64,000 nt of DNA from Halomonas sp. (GCF_017983445.1 NZ_JAGOBJ010000003.1:248001-312000); one strand, 5' to 3'; shown: positions 17,728 to 27,290, numbered from the stretch's first letter. The notes: generated from the sequence alone by a model not told the origin. Made by a program: numbers and translations.

Positions 17728-17748
17728 ACAGTGCTCCCTTTTCGTGCT
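17691..17748 (+). promoter_or_regulatory. Two NtrC-like enhancer sites for glnK-amtB
   Basis: Sites compared with TGCACC-N5-GGTGCA: TGCGCT-GTGGT-GGTGCA at 17691-17707 (10 of 12) and TGCTCC-CTTTT-CGTGCT at 17732-17748 (9 of 12). Centres are 41 bases apart, about four helical turns, and lie near -130 and -89 from the predicted start of the sigma-54 promoter. Confidence 0.55.
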
Positions 17749-17772
17749 TATACAGCTGGTAAATTAATATAA

Positions 17773-18231
<459 letters not shown>

Positions 18232-18277
18232 GCAGTGAGTGACAGGGATACTTTCATAGTTCAACGGGGAACTAACA

Positions 18278-19525
18278 ATGAATGAGCTGGCTGATCTGAG
18301 CTACGCGCTCGATACGTTTTACTTCTTGATTTGCGGTGTGCTGGTCATGTGGATGGCCGCAGGCTTTGCCATGCTCGAAGCAGGCCTGGTGCGCTCCAAG
18401 AATACTGCGGAAATTCTAACTAAAAACATCGCACTATTCGCCATTGCTTGCACCATGTACTTGCTGGTCGGCTACTACATCATGTATTCAAGCGACGCGG
18501 GCGGTTTCTTGCCCAGCCTGGGCTTTTTGATAGGTACCGAAAACAGCGTTGATGCAGTGTTGGCCGGTGGTGAAGACGCGCCATACTACGCTATGCGCGC
18601 TGACTACTTCTTCCAGGTAGTGTTCGTTGCAACCGCGATGTCGATTGTGTCGGGCGCCGTGGCTGAGCGCATGAAACTCTGGGCCTTCCTGGCGTTTGCC
18701 GTAGTAATGACGGCATTCATCTATCCGGTTTCCGGCTACTGGACCTGGGGCGGCGGCTGGTTGGACGGCGTAGGTTATTCTGATTACGCCGGTTCAGGCA
18801 TCGTGCATATGGCCGGTGCGGCGGCGGCCCTGGCGGGTGTGCTGGTACTCGGCCCGCGGAAAGGCAAGTACGGTAAAGATGGCGCTATCCATGCGATCCC
18901 CGGCGCCAACATGCCGCTGGCAACGTTGGGTACGTTTATTCTGTGGATGGGCTGGTTCGGCTTTAACGGTGGCTCTGAGCTAAAAATGTCGGATATCGGC
19001 TCGGCCAACAACGTCGCCCAAGTGTTTGTAAATACCAATGCGGCTGCGGCTGGCGGCGTGATTGCGGCACTGGTTCTGGCCAAGCTGTGGTTCCGCAAGG
19101 CAGATCTCACCATGGCGCTTAACGGCGCGCTTGCAGGCCTTGTCGCGATCACCGCCGACCCGCTTTCGCCAACAGGTCTAGGGGCTGCAACAATCGGCGC
19201 ATTAGGCGGTTTGATTGTGGTGATTGCGATCATCACGCTCGATAAGCTGAAGCTGGACGATCCGGTCGGCGCGATTTCAGTGCACGGTGTGGTAGGTATC
19301 TGGGGTGTTCTGGCCGTGCCGATCACTAATGAAGAAGCCTCCTTCGGCGCTCAGCTAATCGGTATCGTCGGCATCTTTGCCTGGGTGTTCCTGGCAAGCC
19401 TGGTGGTCTGGCTGGTGCTTAAAGCCATCATGGGCATCCGGGTCAGCGAAGAAGAAGAGTATGAAGGCGTGGATATCGCAGAATGCGGTCTTGAAGCCTA
19501 CCCCGAGTTTAGCGTTAAGAAATAA
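18278..19525 (+). CDS. amtB: Ammonium transporter
   Basis: A 415-residue Amt/Rh-family channel with 11 predicted membrane spans and no cleaved signal sequence. The twin histidines that line the pore are His177 (GSGIVHMAGA) and His336 (ISVHGVVGIWG). Conserved blocks such as FFQVVFVATAMSIVSGAVAER are complete. The cytoplasmic tail is acidic (SEEEEYEGVD) and would meet the GlnK T loop. It follows glnK by 46 bases on the same strand, so both depend on the sigma-54 promoter; a strong terminator follows. Confidence 0.95.
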   Translation: MNELADLSYALDTFYFLICGVLVMWMAAGFAMLEAGLVRSKNTAEILTKNIALFAIACTMYLLVGYYIMYSSDAGGFLPSLGFLIGTENSVDAVLAGGEDAPYYAMRADYFFQVVFVATAMSIVSGAVAERMKLWAFLAFAVVMTAFIYPVSGYWTWGGGWLDGVGYSDYAGSGIVHMAGAAAALAGVLVLGPRKGKYGKDGAIHAIPGANMPLATLGTFILWMGWFGFNGGSELKMSDIGSANNVAQVFVNTNAAAAGGVIAALVLAKLWFRKADLTMALNGALAGLVAITADPLSPTGLGAATIGALGGLIVVIAIITLDKLKLDDPVGAISVHGVVGIWGVLAVPITNEEASFGAQLIGIVGIFAWVFLASLVVWLVLKAIMGIRVSEEEEYEGVDIAECGLEAYPEFSVKK

Positions 19526-19562
19526 GCATAATGTTAAGCAAATGAGCTGGCGTGCTCCTTAT

Positions 19563-19590
19563 GGCCTTCCTTTCGAGGAAGGCCTTTTTA
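19563..19590 (+). terminator. Terminator of glnK-amtB
   Basis: GGCCTTCC pairs with GGAAGGCC around TTTCGA, followed by TTTTTATT. Confidence 0.88.
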
Positions 19591-19604
19591 TTCTCTGCCT
19601 GTAG

Positions 19605-20027
<423 letters not shown>

Positions 20028-20031
20028 GCGG

Positions 20032-20066
20032 GTGAGTGGTGAGTAGTGAGTAGTAAGGTGTGAGGC
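20032..20066 (+). repeat. Five-copy 7-bp tandem repeat after the second P-II gene
   Basis: Units GTGAGTG, GTGAGTA, GTGAGTA, GTAAGGT, GTGAGGC run from 5 bases after the stop to the terminator. It looks like a slipped-strand microsatellite. Confidence 0.75.
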
Positions 20067-20069
20067 GTA

Positions 20070-20108
20070 AAAAAGCCCCTGCGGATCGTATCCGTCAGGG
20101 GCTTTTTG
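20070..20108. terminator. Bidirectional terminator between P-II gene 2 and fpr
   Basis: AAAAGCCCCTG(A)CGGAT-type arms: AAGCCCCTG-CGGAT pairs with ATCCG-TCAGGGGCTT, with an A run on the left and a T run on the right. Confidence 0.88.
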
Positions 20109-20162
20109 CTGGAAGGTGGCGGTAACCGAACTAGAATTTTCTATTCACCCTTCACCAACAAA

Positions 20163-20939
20163 TCACTTCTCAACAAAGGCGCGCTCGATCACGTAGTCGC
20201 CCGGCTCGCCCATACGCGGGGAGATATTCAGCCCCAGCTCATCCAGAAGCGCGCTGGTGTCATCCAGCATTGCAGGGCTGCCACAAATCATGGCGCGGTC
20301 CTGGCGTGGATCAATCGGCGGAAGGCCGGTATCTTCAAAGATCTTGCCGCTGCGAATATGGTCGGTTAAGCGGCCCATGGTGTGGAACTCCTCACGGGTT
20401 ACCGTGGGGTAATAAACCAGCTTGTTAGCGATATCTTCACCTAGGTACTCGTGGGCAGGGAGTTCTTTGGTAATGAAGTCGGCGTAGGCCAGCTCAGAGA
20501 CTTCACGCACCCCGTGTACCAACACGACTTTCTCGTAGCGCTCATACACTTCTGGGTCCTGAATCAGGCTCATAAACGGCGCTAGGCCCGTGCCGGTTGA
20601 AAGCATATACAGGTTGCGGCCCGGCAGCAGGTCATCGCAGACCAGCGTACCGGTCGGCTTGCGGCTGACCATGATTTGATCGCCTACTTTCAGGTGCTGT
20701 AAGCGTGAGGTCAGCGGACCATCGGGCACTTTAATGCTGAAAAACTCAAGGTGATCTTCGTAGTTGGGGCTGGCGATGGAGTAAGCACGCATAAGCGGTT
20801 TGCCGTTCACTTCCAGGCCGATCATGACAAACTGACCGGTCTTGAAGCGCAGGCTGCGCTCGCGCGTGGTGCGGAAGCTAAACAGGGTATCGTTCCAGTG
20901 GTGAACGCTGAGTACTTCTTCTAAAGCAAACTTACTCAT
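20163..20939 (-). CDS. fpr: Ferredoxin/flavodoxin--NADP+ reductase
   Basis: A 258-residue FAD enzyme moving electrons between NADPH and ferredoxin or flavodoxin, important in oxidative stress and Fe-S repair. The FAD-binding motif RAYSIASPNY and the NADP-site STGTGLAPFMSL are intact, and the protein ends in the bacterial-type RAFVEK. The start at 20939 (MSKFALEEVLSVHHW) matches Pseudomonas and Azotobacter homologues; the frame extends further upstream across the promoter but without a likely start. A LysR gene is divergent, 164 bases away, as in pseudomonads where FinR activates fpr. Confidence 0.93.
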   Translation of the reverse strand: MSKFALEEVLSVHHWNDTLFSFRTTRERSLRFKTGQFVMIGLEVNGKPLMRAYSIASPNYEDHLEFFSIKVPDGPLTSRLQHLKVGDQIMVSRKPTGTLVCDDLLPGRNLYMLSTGTGLAPFMSLIQDPEVYERYEKVVLVHGVREVSELAYADFITKELPAHEYLGEDIANKLVYYPTVTREEFHTMGRLTDHIRSGKIFEDTGLPPIDPRQDRAMICGSPAMLDDTSALLDELGLNISPRMGEPGDYVIERAFVEK

Positions 20940-21067
20940 GCCGACGTCTCCATCAGGTGATAAAGCGTAAGCTTCACCACCCATATACTTAAAAAGAATA
21001 AAAATTTCTAAAGATGTTGTCAGTAAGTCTAAGTAAAGAGTGGTATATCTGTTAAGCAAATTATATT

Positions 21068-21080
21068 GATAACGTTTATC
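21068..21080. promoter_or_regulatory. Operator candidate between fpr and the finR-like gene
   Basis: GATAA-CGT-TTATC, a 5+3+5 inverted repeat in the divergent promoter region, 24 bases before the LysR start. LysR regulators bind T-N11-A palindromes of this kind; this one fits T-N11-A only loosely. Confidence 0.4.
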
Positions 21081-21103
21081 TCTAAAATAGATATAGGCCT
21101 CGT

Positions 21104-22030
21104 ATGCACTACACCTTGCGCCAGCTGGAAGTGTTTGTAGCGGTAGCACAGCATGAAAGCGTGTCTCACGCTGCCCGCGCGCTCTCCATGTCGCAGTCGG
21201 CTACCAGTACCGCCTTAGCTGAACTGGAACGACAGTTCGATTGCCAGCTACTCGACCGTATCGGCAAGCGCTTAAAGCTCAATGCGCTGGGCTTTCAACT
21301 TCTGCCCAAGGCGGTTGCTCTGCTTGACCGTGGCGAGGAAATCGAAGAGCTGCTGCGCGGCCAACAGGGCGTAGGCACGTTGGATGTCGGCGCGACCCTG
21401 ACGATTGGCAACTATCTGGCAACGCTTTTAATCAGCGATTTTATGCAGCGCTATCCCGGCAGCCGCGTGCGCCTTTCTGTTCGCAATACGCGGCATATTA
21501 TCGAGAGCGTACGCCAGCACTCGCTGGACCTGGGGCTTATAGAAGGGCAGTGCGACGACGAGATGATCATCAGCCAACCTTGGGTTGAGGATGAGCTGTG
21601 CGTTTTCTGTTCGCCCCGTCATCACTTGGCGGGAAAAGATCATCTTGAGCTTGAACAGCTGCTGCGCGAAGACTGGATCATGCGCGAGGAAGGTTCAGGC
21701 ACCCGCATGACCCTGGAGCACGCCGCGCGCCACCGGCGTAGCCGCTTTAATACGCTGTTGGAGCTTGAGCATACTGAAGGAATTAAACGTGCGGTAGAGT
21801 CTGGCCTGGGTATCGGCTGTGTCTCCCGCTTGGCGCTGCGCGATGCCTTCCGGCGTGGCAGCCTGGTACCGCTACCCACGCCGGAACTGGACCTAAAGCG
21901 CCAGTTCACCTTTATCTGGCACCGCCACAAGTACCTGACCACCGGCGTGCGCGAGTTCCTGCGCCTGTGCCGAGAAATGACCGCTGGCGCCAAACGCAGT
22001 GATGATATTGAGCTGCCGCCGGTGCCTTAG
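21104..22030 (+). CDS. finR: LysR-family regulator, FinR-like
   Basis: A 308-residue LysR regulator. The N-terminal winged helix (residues 1-60, LEVFVAVAQHESVSHAARAL and SQSATSTALAELERQF) is followed by a linker helix and a two-lobed effector domain (residues 90-295). Divergence from fpr is the arrangement known in pseudomonads, where FinR is needed for fpr induction by superoxide-generating agents. The symbol rests on that synteny plus family, not on a measured match. The end of the gene lies 4 bases from the chemoreceptor stop, tail to tail. Confidence 0.8.
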   Translation: MHYTLRQLEVFVAVAQHESVSHAARALSMSQSATSTALAELERQFDCQLLDRIGKRLKLNALGFQLLPKAVALLDRGEEIEELLRGQQGVGTLDVGATLTIGNYLATLLISDFMQRYPGSRVRLSVRNTRHIIESVRQHSLDLGLIEGQCDDEMIISQPWVEDELCVFCSPRHHLAGKDHLELEQLLREDWIMREEGSGTRMTLEHAARHRRSRFNTLLELEHTEGIKRAVESGLGIGCVSRLALRDAFRRGSLVPLPTPELDLKRQFTFIWHRHKYLTTGVREFLRLCREMTAGAKRSDDIELPPVP

Positions 22031-22034
22031 TCGA

Positions 22035-23891
22035 TCAATAGGCTGATATCGTGCTAGATGGGCGTAATGCTAGAGAAGCCACTGGATGCTGCGATAGTTT
22101 GAAGCTCCCTATCGTGACTGCCAAGTGGTCGGCCTGCTCTTTCAGTTGCTCGGCGGCGGTGGTGGACTCTTCCACCATGGCGGCGTTTTCCTGCGTCATA
22201 CGATCGAGTTCGGCAACCGCAATGTTGACTTGATTAATACCATCACTTTGCTCGCTGGTGGCCGCCTTGATCTCTTCCAGGACATCGGTCACTCGGGTGA
22301 TGTGGGCTACGATATCCTGCATGGTGGTGCCAGCATTGCGGACTAATGTCGTGCCGTTATTCACCTTGTTCTGTGAATCTTCAATCAGTTTCTGAATATC
22401 ACTGGCGGCGTCGCTGCTACGCCCGGCAAGCTTGCGCACCTCATCAGCCACCACTGCAAATCCACGGCCGTGCTCGCCAGCGCGAGCGGCTTCCACCGAG
22501 GCATTCAGCGCCAGCAGGTTGGTCTGAAATGAAATACTGTTCATCAAGGTGACGATTTCACCAATTTTATCGGACGCGCGGGTGATATCTTCCATGGTGG
22601 TCACCACATTTGCGACTACTCTCCCGCCTTCGTTAGCGACTTCTGAGGCGGTTTGCGACAGTTTGTTGGCTTCCTGTGCCGAGGCTGCAGTGTGCTGAAC
22701 GGTGCTGGTGATTTGCTCGATGGAGGCCGATGTTTGTTGCAGGCTGGCGGCCGCGTTGTCGGTACGCCGGGATAGGTCCTGGCCACCCATGGCGATTTCA
22801 TTGGCGGCATGATGCACGGACTCACTGCTTGTACGTACATCCATCAATACCGCTTCCATCTTGTTCACGAAGCGGTTGAAGGCACCGCTTATCTGGGCCA
22901 CTTCGTCGCGGCCTTGCTCAGGCAACCGGCGGGTCAGGTCGCCTTCACCACTGGCAATGTCATCCAGCGCATCGCGTGCGCGCTCAAGGCCGGCGAAAGT
23001 ACGCTTTAGCCACAGGCTTAGCAGCAGCGCGGTCACGGCGATGATCGCAAGCAGCGTGACCAGGGATGATTTGAGAATGGCGCGAAGACCCTCGGTAGCT
23101 TCATATTCGTCCAGCACCACGCCAAGTTCCCAGTTTGTACCGGCGATAGGCGTTACCGAGAGCCGCTTGATGTGACCCGCAACCTGAATCGGCTCCCACG
23201 CACCCTGGCTGGTGCTAAGCTGCTTGACGGTAGCTGGTGTCAAAGAGTCGCTGATTCGATCTAGGGGCTCAAGCGTCAGCGCGGTATCGGGATGCGCGAT
23301 TACCGTTTCGCCACCGTTACTCAAGAAGGCAAAGCTTGAGGGGGTTGGCTGGATATCGTTGACTTGATTGACCAGATTATCGATTGCTACATCACCGCCA
23401 ATAACTCCATACAGATGGCCATCTCTTTTTACCGGGGTGGCGAAGGTCACTACCAGCTGATTACTGTTGGCATCCACATAGGGCAGAGAGACGATGGTTC
23501 TATCCTGTGCGGTAGCTGCCTGATACCAGTCGCGTTTTCGCGGGTCATAGTCACTACCCGGTACCCAGCCATCGGACGAAAGATGGCTGCCATTACTCTG
23601 GCCGAAGAACGCCGCTATGAATCCGCCGGACTCCGCTAGCTGAAGCAGAGGAGCGAGAGGTTCGTTATCAATCACCGGCATGCGTGCTGCTTCCAGCATG
23701 GCGGCGCGCGCAGCCACCCACTCCTCTATGGCCAGAGCGTTGCCGCGCGAGATGGAGGTCAATTGCCGGGCTACCTGCTCATCATTATGAGTCTGTAAGG
23801 TTAAATAGCTAACGGAAGCATTAATGGTTAACGCCAAGGTAATCACCACCAAAGTGATTGCCAGAATACGAAAGCGTAGGGATGACAGCAT
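22035..23891 (-). CDS. Methyl-accepting chemotaxis protein with a Cache sensor
   Basis: A 618-residue transmembrane chemoreceptor: a first membrane span at residues 7-30, a periplasmic double-Cache domain (about 35-280, with KRDWYQAATAQDRTIVSLPY typical of amino-acid or amine sensing), a second span near 285-310, HAMP, and a long signalling coiled coil whose hairpin tip carries the universal SFQTNLLALNASVEAARAGE. No NWETF-type CheR tether is present at the C terminus. The start at 23891 is fixed by a sigma-28 promoter lying between it and the upstream in-frame ATG at 23999. Ligand is unknown. Confidence 0.93.
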   Translation of the reverse strand: MLSSLRFRILAITLVVITLALTINASVSYLTLQTHNDEQVARQLTSISRGNALAIEEWVAARAAMLEAARMPVIDNEPLAPLLQLAESGGFIAAFFGQSNGSHLSSDGWVPGSDYDPRKRDWYQAATAQDRTIVSLPYVDANSNQLVVTFATPVKRDGHLYGVIGGDVAIDNLVNQVNDIQPTPSSFAFLSNGGETVIAHPDTALTLEPLDRISDSLTPATVKQLSTSQGAWEPIQVAGHIKRLSVTPIAGTNWELGVVLDEYEATEGLRAILKSSLVTLLAIIAVTALLLSLWLKRTFAGLERARDALDDIASGEGDLTRRLPEQGRDEVAQISGAFNRFVNKMEAVLMDVRTSSESVHHAANEIAMGGQDLSRRTDNAAASLQQTSASIEQITSTVQHTAASAQEANKLSQTASEVANEGGRVVANVVTTMEDITRASDKIGEIVTLMNSISFQTNLLALNASVEAARAGEHGRGFAVVADEVRKLAGRSSDAASDIQKLIEDSQNKVNNGTTLVRNAGTTMQDIVAHITRVTDVLEEIKAATSEQSDGINQVNIAVAELDRMTQENAAMVEESTTAAEQLKEQADHLAVTIGSFKLSQHPVASLALRPSSTISAY

Positions 23892-23967
23892 GAGCACAAT
23901 TTCGAGATTGAGGAAAAGTAAGGCCGGGGGGAGTAAGCCTTTGAGGGGCGTAATACCTGCAATCCTA

Positions 23968-23994
23968 TTATCGGCATTAATAAATACGACTTTA
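23968..23994 (-). promoter_or_regulatory. Sigma-28 (FliA) promoter of the chemoreceptor gene
   Basis: On the minus strand TAAA, a 15-base spacer, then GCCGATAA: an exact match to the flagellar/chemotaxis class-3 consensus. Predicted start of transcription is near 23960, about 70 bases before the chosen ATG. Confidence 0.85.
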
Positions 23995-24038
23995 GGCATA
24001 GATCACCTAAATACTTTCCATCAAAAGGATCGGTATTG

Positions 24039-24242
24039 ATGTCAGGAACCAGCCTACTCGCGCTTATCGACGATATTGCGCTAAAGGCACAACAAGTAAC
24101 GGGAAGAAATTCTGTGCGGGAGTTATCCGTCGACCAAGGTGATTCTCGTATTTACCGATGGCCTGTTCGGCGTGCTGGCGGGTGTATTGCGGATGAGGGT
24201 ACGGCTATGGGAGGCGAGATCGACGGCTTCTTGAGTCACTGA
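24039..24242 (+). pseudogene. Remnant of a DUF808 (YedI-like) membrane protein gene
   Basis: The ATG at 24039 follows AAGGAT, and the first residues, MSGTSLLALIDDIA, are the unmistakable start of DUF808 proteins. The next residues, LKAQQVTG, correspond to the family's LNAQQVTG, which normally lies some 20-25 residues further on, so an internal piece is missing. After about residue 20 the frame continues to 24242 with no resemblance to the membrane part of the family, which should run to about 300 residues. It is best read as a gene decayed by internal deletion and loss of its 3' part. Whether the 67-codon frame is translated is unknown. Confidence 0.65.
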
Positions 24243-24327
24243 CAGGTGGAAAGTAGCGCAGGGCAGCTGCGGCGCATGACTCAAATAATTAGCTTTGAGT
24301 TAATCAGGCGCCGCCACCTTCAAATAC

Positions 24328-24762
24328 TTACCGCAGATCGCTGACGGCTTCCTGAATATCATCAAGCGATGCCTTGCTGAGGTCCTTGGCCAGCGTGTGC
24401 GTCACCAGCTTCTGGGTTGGTGCGTCGAGTTTGTCACGCAGCAAACCCAGAAACTTGGGTGGCGCGACCAGAATCAGCTTTTCCATGCTGTTATTGACGC
24501 GTGCATTATAAAGGCACTGGGTGACTTCTTTGGCAAACAGCTCGTTTTCATGCTTTAACGCCGTGCCCCCTTCTGAGGATGAGCGTGATGACGACGATCC
24601 GGATTCATGCACGTCGGCCCCGGCGCTGTCAGTGATCAGGTCGCCTTCATGCAGGCGGCCTTCGGCATGAACCAGGCTCTCTTTTTCCTGTAGGTTTAGT
24701 GCATCACGGGTAAAGATACGCGCCCTAGCAGCATCAGCTACCACGATATAGGTTGTCATCAT
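24328..24762 (-). CDS. Host attachment family protein
   Basis: A 144-residue protein of the family annotated as host attachment / eRF1-like baeRF (AtsA-like). It opens with YIVVADAARARIFT, a beta strand typical of the group, has a low-complexity Ser/Arg stretch (about residues 55-64, GSSSSRSSSEGG), and ends with LILVAPPKFLGLLRDKL and the AKDLSKASLDDIQEAV helix. The name derives from plant-associated bacteria; in free-living species the role is unknown. GGAGG sits seven bases before the ATG. It stands alone between a gene remnant and the phn transporter. Confidence 0.8.
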   Translation of the reverse strand: MMTTYIVVADAARARIFTRDALNLQEKESLVHAEGRLHEGDLITDSAGADVHESGSSSSRSSSEGGTALKHENELFAKEVTQCLYNARVNNSMEKLILVAPPKFLGLLRDKLDAPTQKLVTHTLAKDLSKASLDDIQEAVSDLR

Positions 24763-24864
24763 TAAACGTCCTCCGTGTCGTTAAGCGTCTGTTTAACCAT
24801 GGCAAGCGTTTGGCATTCGGTCAACCTGGAGTGCTCTTCGAGTATGCTCCTGAAGGTACTGTGC

Positions 24865-25674
24865 CTAGAGCACCTTGCGCCGTAGCAGACTGGTAATCGC
24901 TTCGCCGATCAACACCAGCAATATGATGGCGATCAGGATGGTTGCGACCGTTGGCCAGGCGAAGGTATCAATCGCGCCCTGCAGAATCACGCCGATGCCG
25001 CCTGCGCCCACCAGCCCCAGCACTGTGGATTCACGAATGTTGATATCCCAACGTAAAATCACGATGGCAAAAAAGGCAGGCATGACCTGAGGCACGATCG
25101 CATAGATGATGACCTTGGCCTTGGAGGCGCCGGTGGCTTCCATGGCTTCGACCGGCCGCTTATCGATTTCCTCGATGGCTTCGCCCATCAGCTTGCCGAT
25201 AAATCCGATCGAGCGAAACACAATGGCTAGGATACCGGCGAGCACGCCGGGCCCGAAAATAGCCACAAACAGCAGCGCCCAGATAATCGTATTCACCGAG
25301 CGGCTGGAGACCAGAATAAACCGTCCAAGCCACAGGCAGGCGCGGTTGGGCGTGGTATTTTGCGCGGCGATATAGGCCACCGGCAGCGCCAGGAAAATGG
25401 TCAGAAAGGTAGCTAACGTGGCAATGTGAACCGTTTCGATCAGTGCATTCACGATATTGCCAAGCCCGGCCGCACTGGGTGGCCACATACGGCCGCCAAG
25501 GTTTGAGATTTGGTTGGGCGCATCCCAGACCCAGGGCCAGAAGATATCGATATCGCGAACCGCCCATACCACCACCATCAAGGTTACGAGCAGCACGGCG
25601 TAGCGAATAAGGCGCTCCTTGCGATCAAAACGTTGCCAAACGTGATCGGCGAGCTTTTGTGCGTGATCTACCAT
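24865..25674 (-). CDS. phnE: Phosphonate-type ABC permease (second PhnE)
   Basis: A 269-residue inner-membrane permease with about six spans and the cytoplasmic coupling motif EAMEATGASKAKVIIYAIVPQ, the EAA loop of the PhnE family. It is the last gene of phnD-phnC-phnE-phnE, overlapping the preceding permease by seven bases, so translation is probably coupled. With the first PhnE it would make a heterodimeric channel for phosphonate, phosphite or phosphate esters. No C-P lyase or other phosphonate catabolic genes are in the window. Confidence 0.9.
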   Translation of the reverse strand: MVDHAQKLADHVWQRFDRKERLIRYAVLLVTLMVVVWAVRDIDIFWPWVWDAPNQISNLGGRMWPPSAAGLGNIVNALIETVHIATLATFLTIFLALPVAYIAAQNTTPNRACLWLGRFILVSSRSVNTIIWALLFVAIFGPGVLAGILAIVFRSIGFIGKLMGEAIEEIDKRPVEAMEATGASKAKVIIYAIVPQVMPAFFAIVILRWDINIRESTVLGLVGAGGIGVILQGAIDTFAWPTVATILIAIILLVLIGEAITSLLRRKVL

Positions 25675-26480
25675 ATTTTTTTCCTTACCCAGCCGCTGAT
25701 GCCTTCACTGAGCAAAATAACCGCAATGATGACCAGCAAGATCGCAAAGGCGAAATCGTAATCGTAGCGCCCAAAGGCGTTCATCAAGGTACTGCCAATT
25801 CCGCCGGCCCCGACAATACCCACCACGGCAGAGGCGCGCAGGTTACTGTCCAACTGGTACATGGAAAGGCCTACCTGACGCGGTAAAATCTGCGGGAATA
25901 CGGCGTAGAAGAGCGTCGCCAGATATCCGGCGCCCGTGGCGCGCATCGCCTCTACCTGCCCCCAATCAATTTCCTCGATCTCTTCGGCGAGCAGTTTGCC
26001 CACAAAGCCAATCGAATAGAGAGTGAGCGTGAGAATGCCTGCCAGCGGGCCAAAGCCGACGGCCGCCACAAACAAGATGGCCACAATCACCGGGTGAAAG
26101 CTGCGCGAGATAATGATCACCGCGCGCCCCACCAGGTAAATCGGCATGGGAGCGACATTGCGCGCGGCCATCACGGCAAACGGAATCGACAGAAAAACGC
26201 CCAGCAGGGTGGCTAAAATGGCTATCTGAAAGCTTTCTTTAAAGCCCGTCAGCAGCAGCTCATAGCGTTCAAGGTTCGGTGGAAACCCGCCACTGAAAAT
26301 GCGTGCCGCACGGGGCAGGCCTTCTGAGATGCGCGCCCAGTTAAACGGCAGTGAACCAAACGCCCACACCAGGTAGGCTACCGCTAAAATGAGAATGCCG
26401 TAGCGAATTAACGGGTTAGCGATAAACGGCGGTTTTTTCCAGGTACGCGGCGCCGTGGTATGAGCATCAGGCCGGGTCAT
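25668..26480 (-). CDS. phnE: Phosphonate-type ABC permease (first PhnE)
   Basis: A 270-residue permease paralogous to the next gene. Hydrophobic spans begin at residue 27 (YGILILAVAYLVWAFGSL), and the EAA loop is EAMRATGAGYLATLFYAVFP. It starts 14 bases inside the end of phnC. The two permeases share the layout SIGFVGKL plus an acidic EEIEEID segment, showing descent by duplication. Two-permease phn transporters are common in marine Proteobacteria. Confidence 0.9.
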   Translation of the reverse strand: MTRPDAHTTAPRTWKKPPFIANPLIRYGILILAVAYLVWAFGSLPFNWARISEGLPRAARIFSGGFPPNLERYELLLTGFKESFQIAILATLLGVFLSIPFAVMAARNVAPMPIYLVGRAVIIISRSFHPVIVAILFVAAVGFGPLAGILTLTLYSIGFVGKLLAEEIEEIDWGQVEAMRATGAGYLATLFYAVFPQILPRQVGLSMYQLDSNLRASAVVGIVGAGGIGSTLMNAFGRYDYDFAFAILLVIIAVILLSEGISGWVRKKIW

Positions 26481-27264
26481 GGGCGCGTTCCTCGACAGGG
26501 GCGTCGCTTACGGCATCGTCGGGCGCTTCTATACCGCCATAAATGGCGTCCAGGGCATCTTTATTGAAATCGGCTGGCACACCATCAAAGATCATCTTGC
26601 CGTGGCGCAGACCCACAATACGCTCGGTGTAGGTTTTGGCTTGAGCGACGTTGTGAATGTTGATCAGTACCGGTAGTGACAGCTCGCTTGCCAGGCTCTG
26701 CAGCAGCATCATGATCTGTTCGGAGGTGCGGGGGTCGAGTGATGCGGTAGGCTCATCGGCCAGCAGTACTTCGGGTTCCTGCATTAGCGCACGTACCACG
26801 CCCACCCGCTGGCGCTCGCCACCGGATAGCTCATCCGCGCGCTTGTTGGCGTACTGGGCAATGCCCACGCGCTCCATCAACATGAACGCACGCTCAATAT
26901 CCGCCTGCGGATAGCGGCGGGTAATCGCCTGATAAAGATTGACGTAGCCCAGCCGCCCGGCCAGTACGTTTTCCATCACGGTCAGACGGTCGAGCAGGTT
27001 GAATCCCTGAAACACCATGCCGATCTTGCGGCGCGCGCGGCGTAAATCGGCGCCTTTGAGGTTAACGAGCTCGGTACCGTTTAGAGTGATTGAGCCGGAG
27101 GTAGGTTCTACCAGGCGATTGATACACCGCAGCATGGTGCTTTTGCCTGCGCCTGAGGCGCCAACAATCGACACAACGCTATTGCCCTCTACTTTCAGAT
27201 CCAGCCCTTCCAGCACGGCTCTATCGCGGCCATAACGTTTGACCAGATTTTTAATTTCCAGCAT
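26467..27264 (-). CDS. phnC: Phosphonate-type ABC transporter ATPase
   Basis: A 265-residue ATPase. Walker A GASGAGKST, the Q loop VFQGFNLLD, the signature ELSGGERQRVGVVRAL, Walker B VLLADEPTASLD and a His switch (VLINIHNV) are all present in order. MLEIKNLVKRYG at 27264 is the family-typical start; a GTG at 27300 would add twelve residues that run into the hairpin upstream and is less likely. It energises uptake through the two PhnE permeases. Confidence 0.92.
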   Translation of the reverse strand: MLEIKNLVKRYGRDRAVLEGLDLKVEGNSVVSIVGASGAGKSTMLRCINRLVEPTSGSITLNGTELVNLKGADLRRARRKIGMVFQGFNLLDRLTVMENVLAGRLGYVNLYQAITRRYPQADIERAFMLMERVGIAQYANKRADELSGGERQRVGVVRALMQEPEVLLADEPTASLDPRTSEQIMMLLQSLASELSLPVLINIHNVAQAKTYTERIVGLRHGKMIFDGVPADFNKDALDAIYGGIEAPDDAVSDAPVEERAHDPA

Positions 27265-27290
27265 GTTTTCGCTTCCATCCACTAGTAATA

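Noticed and set aside
24110-24242. Minus-strand frame through the DUF808 remnant giving a natural-looking peptide (RQHAEQAIGKYENH)
   Set aside because: No start with a ribosome site, interrupted by a stop, and no family recognised; too little to call a gene.
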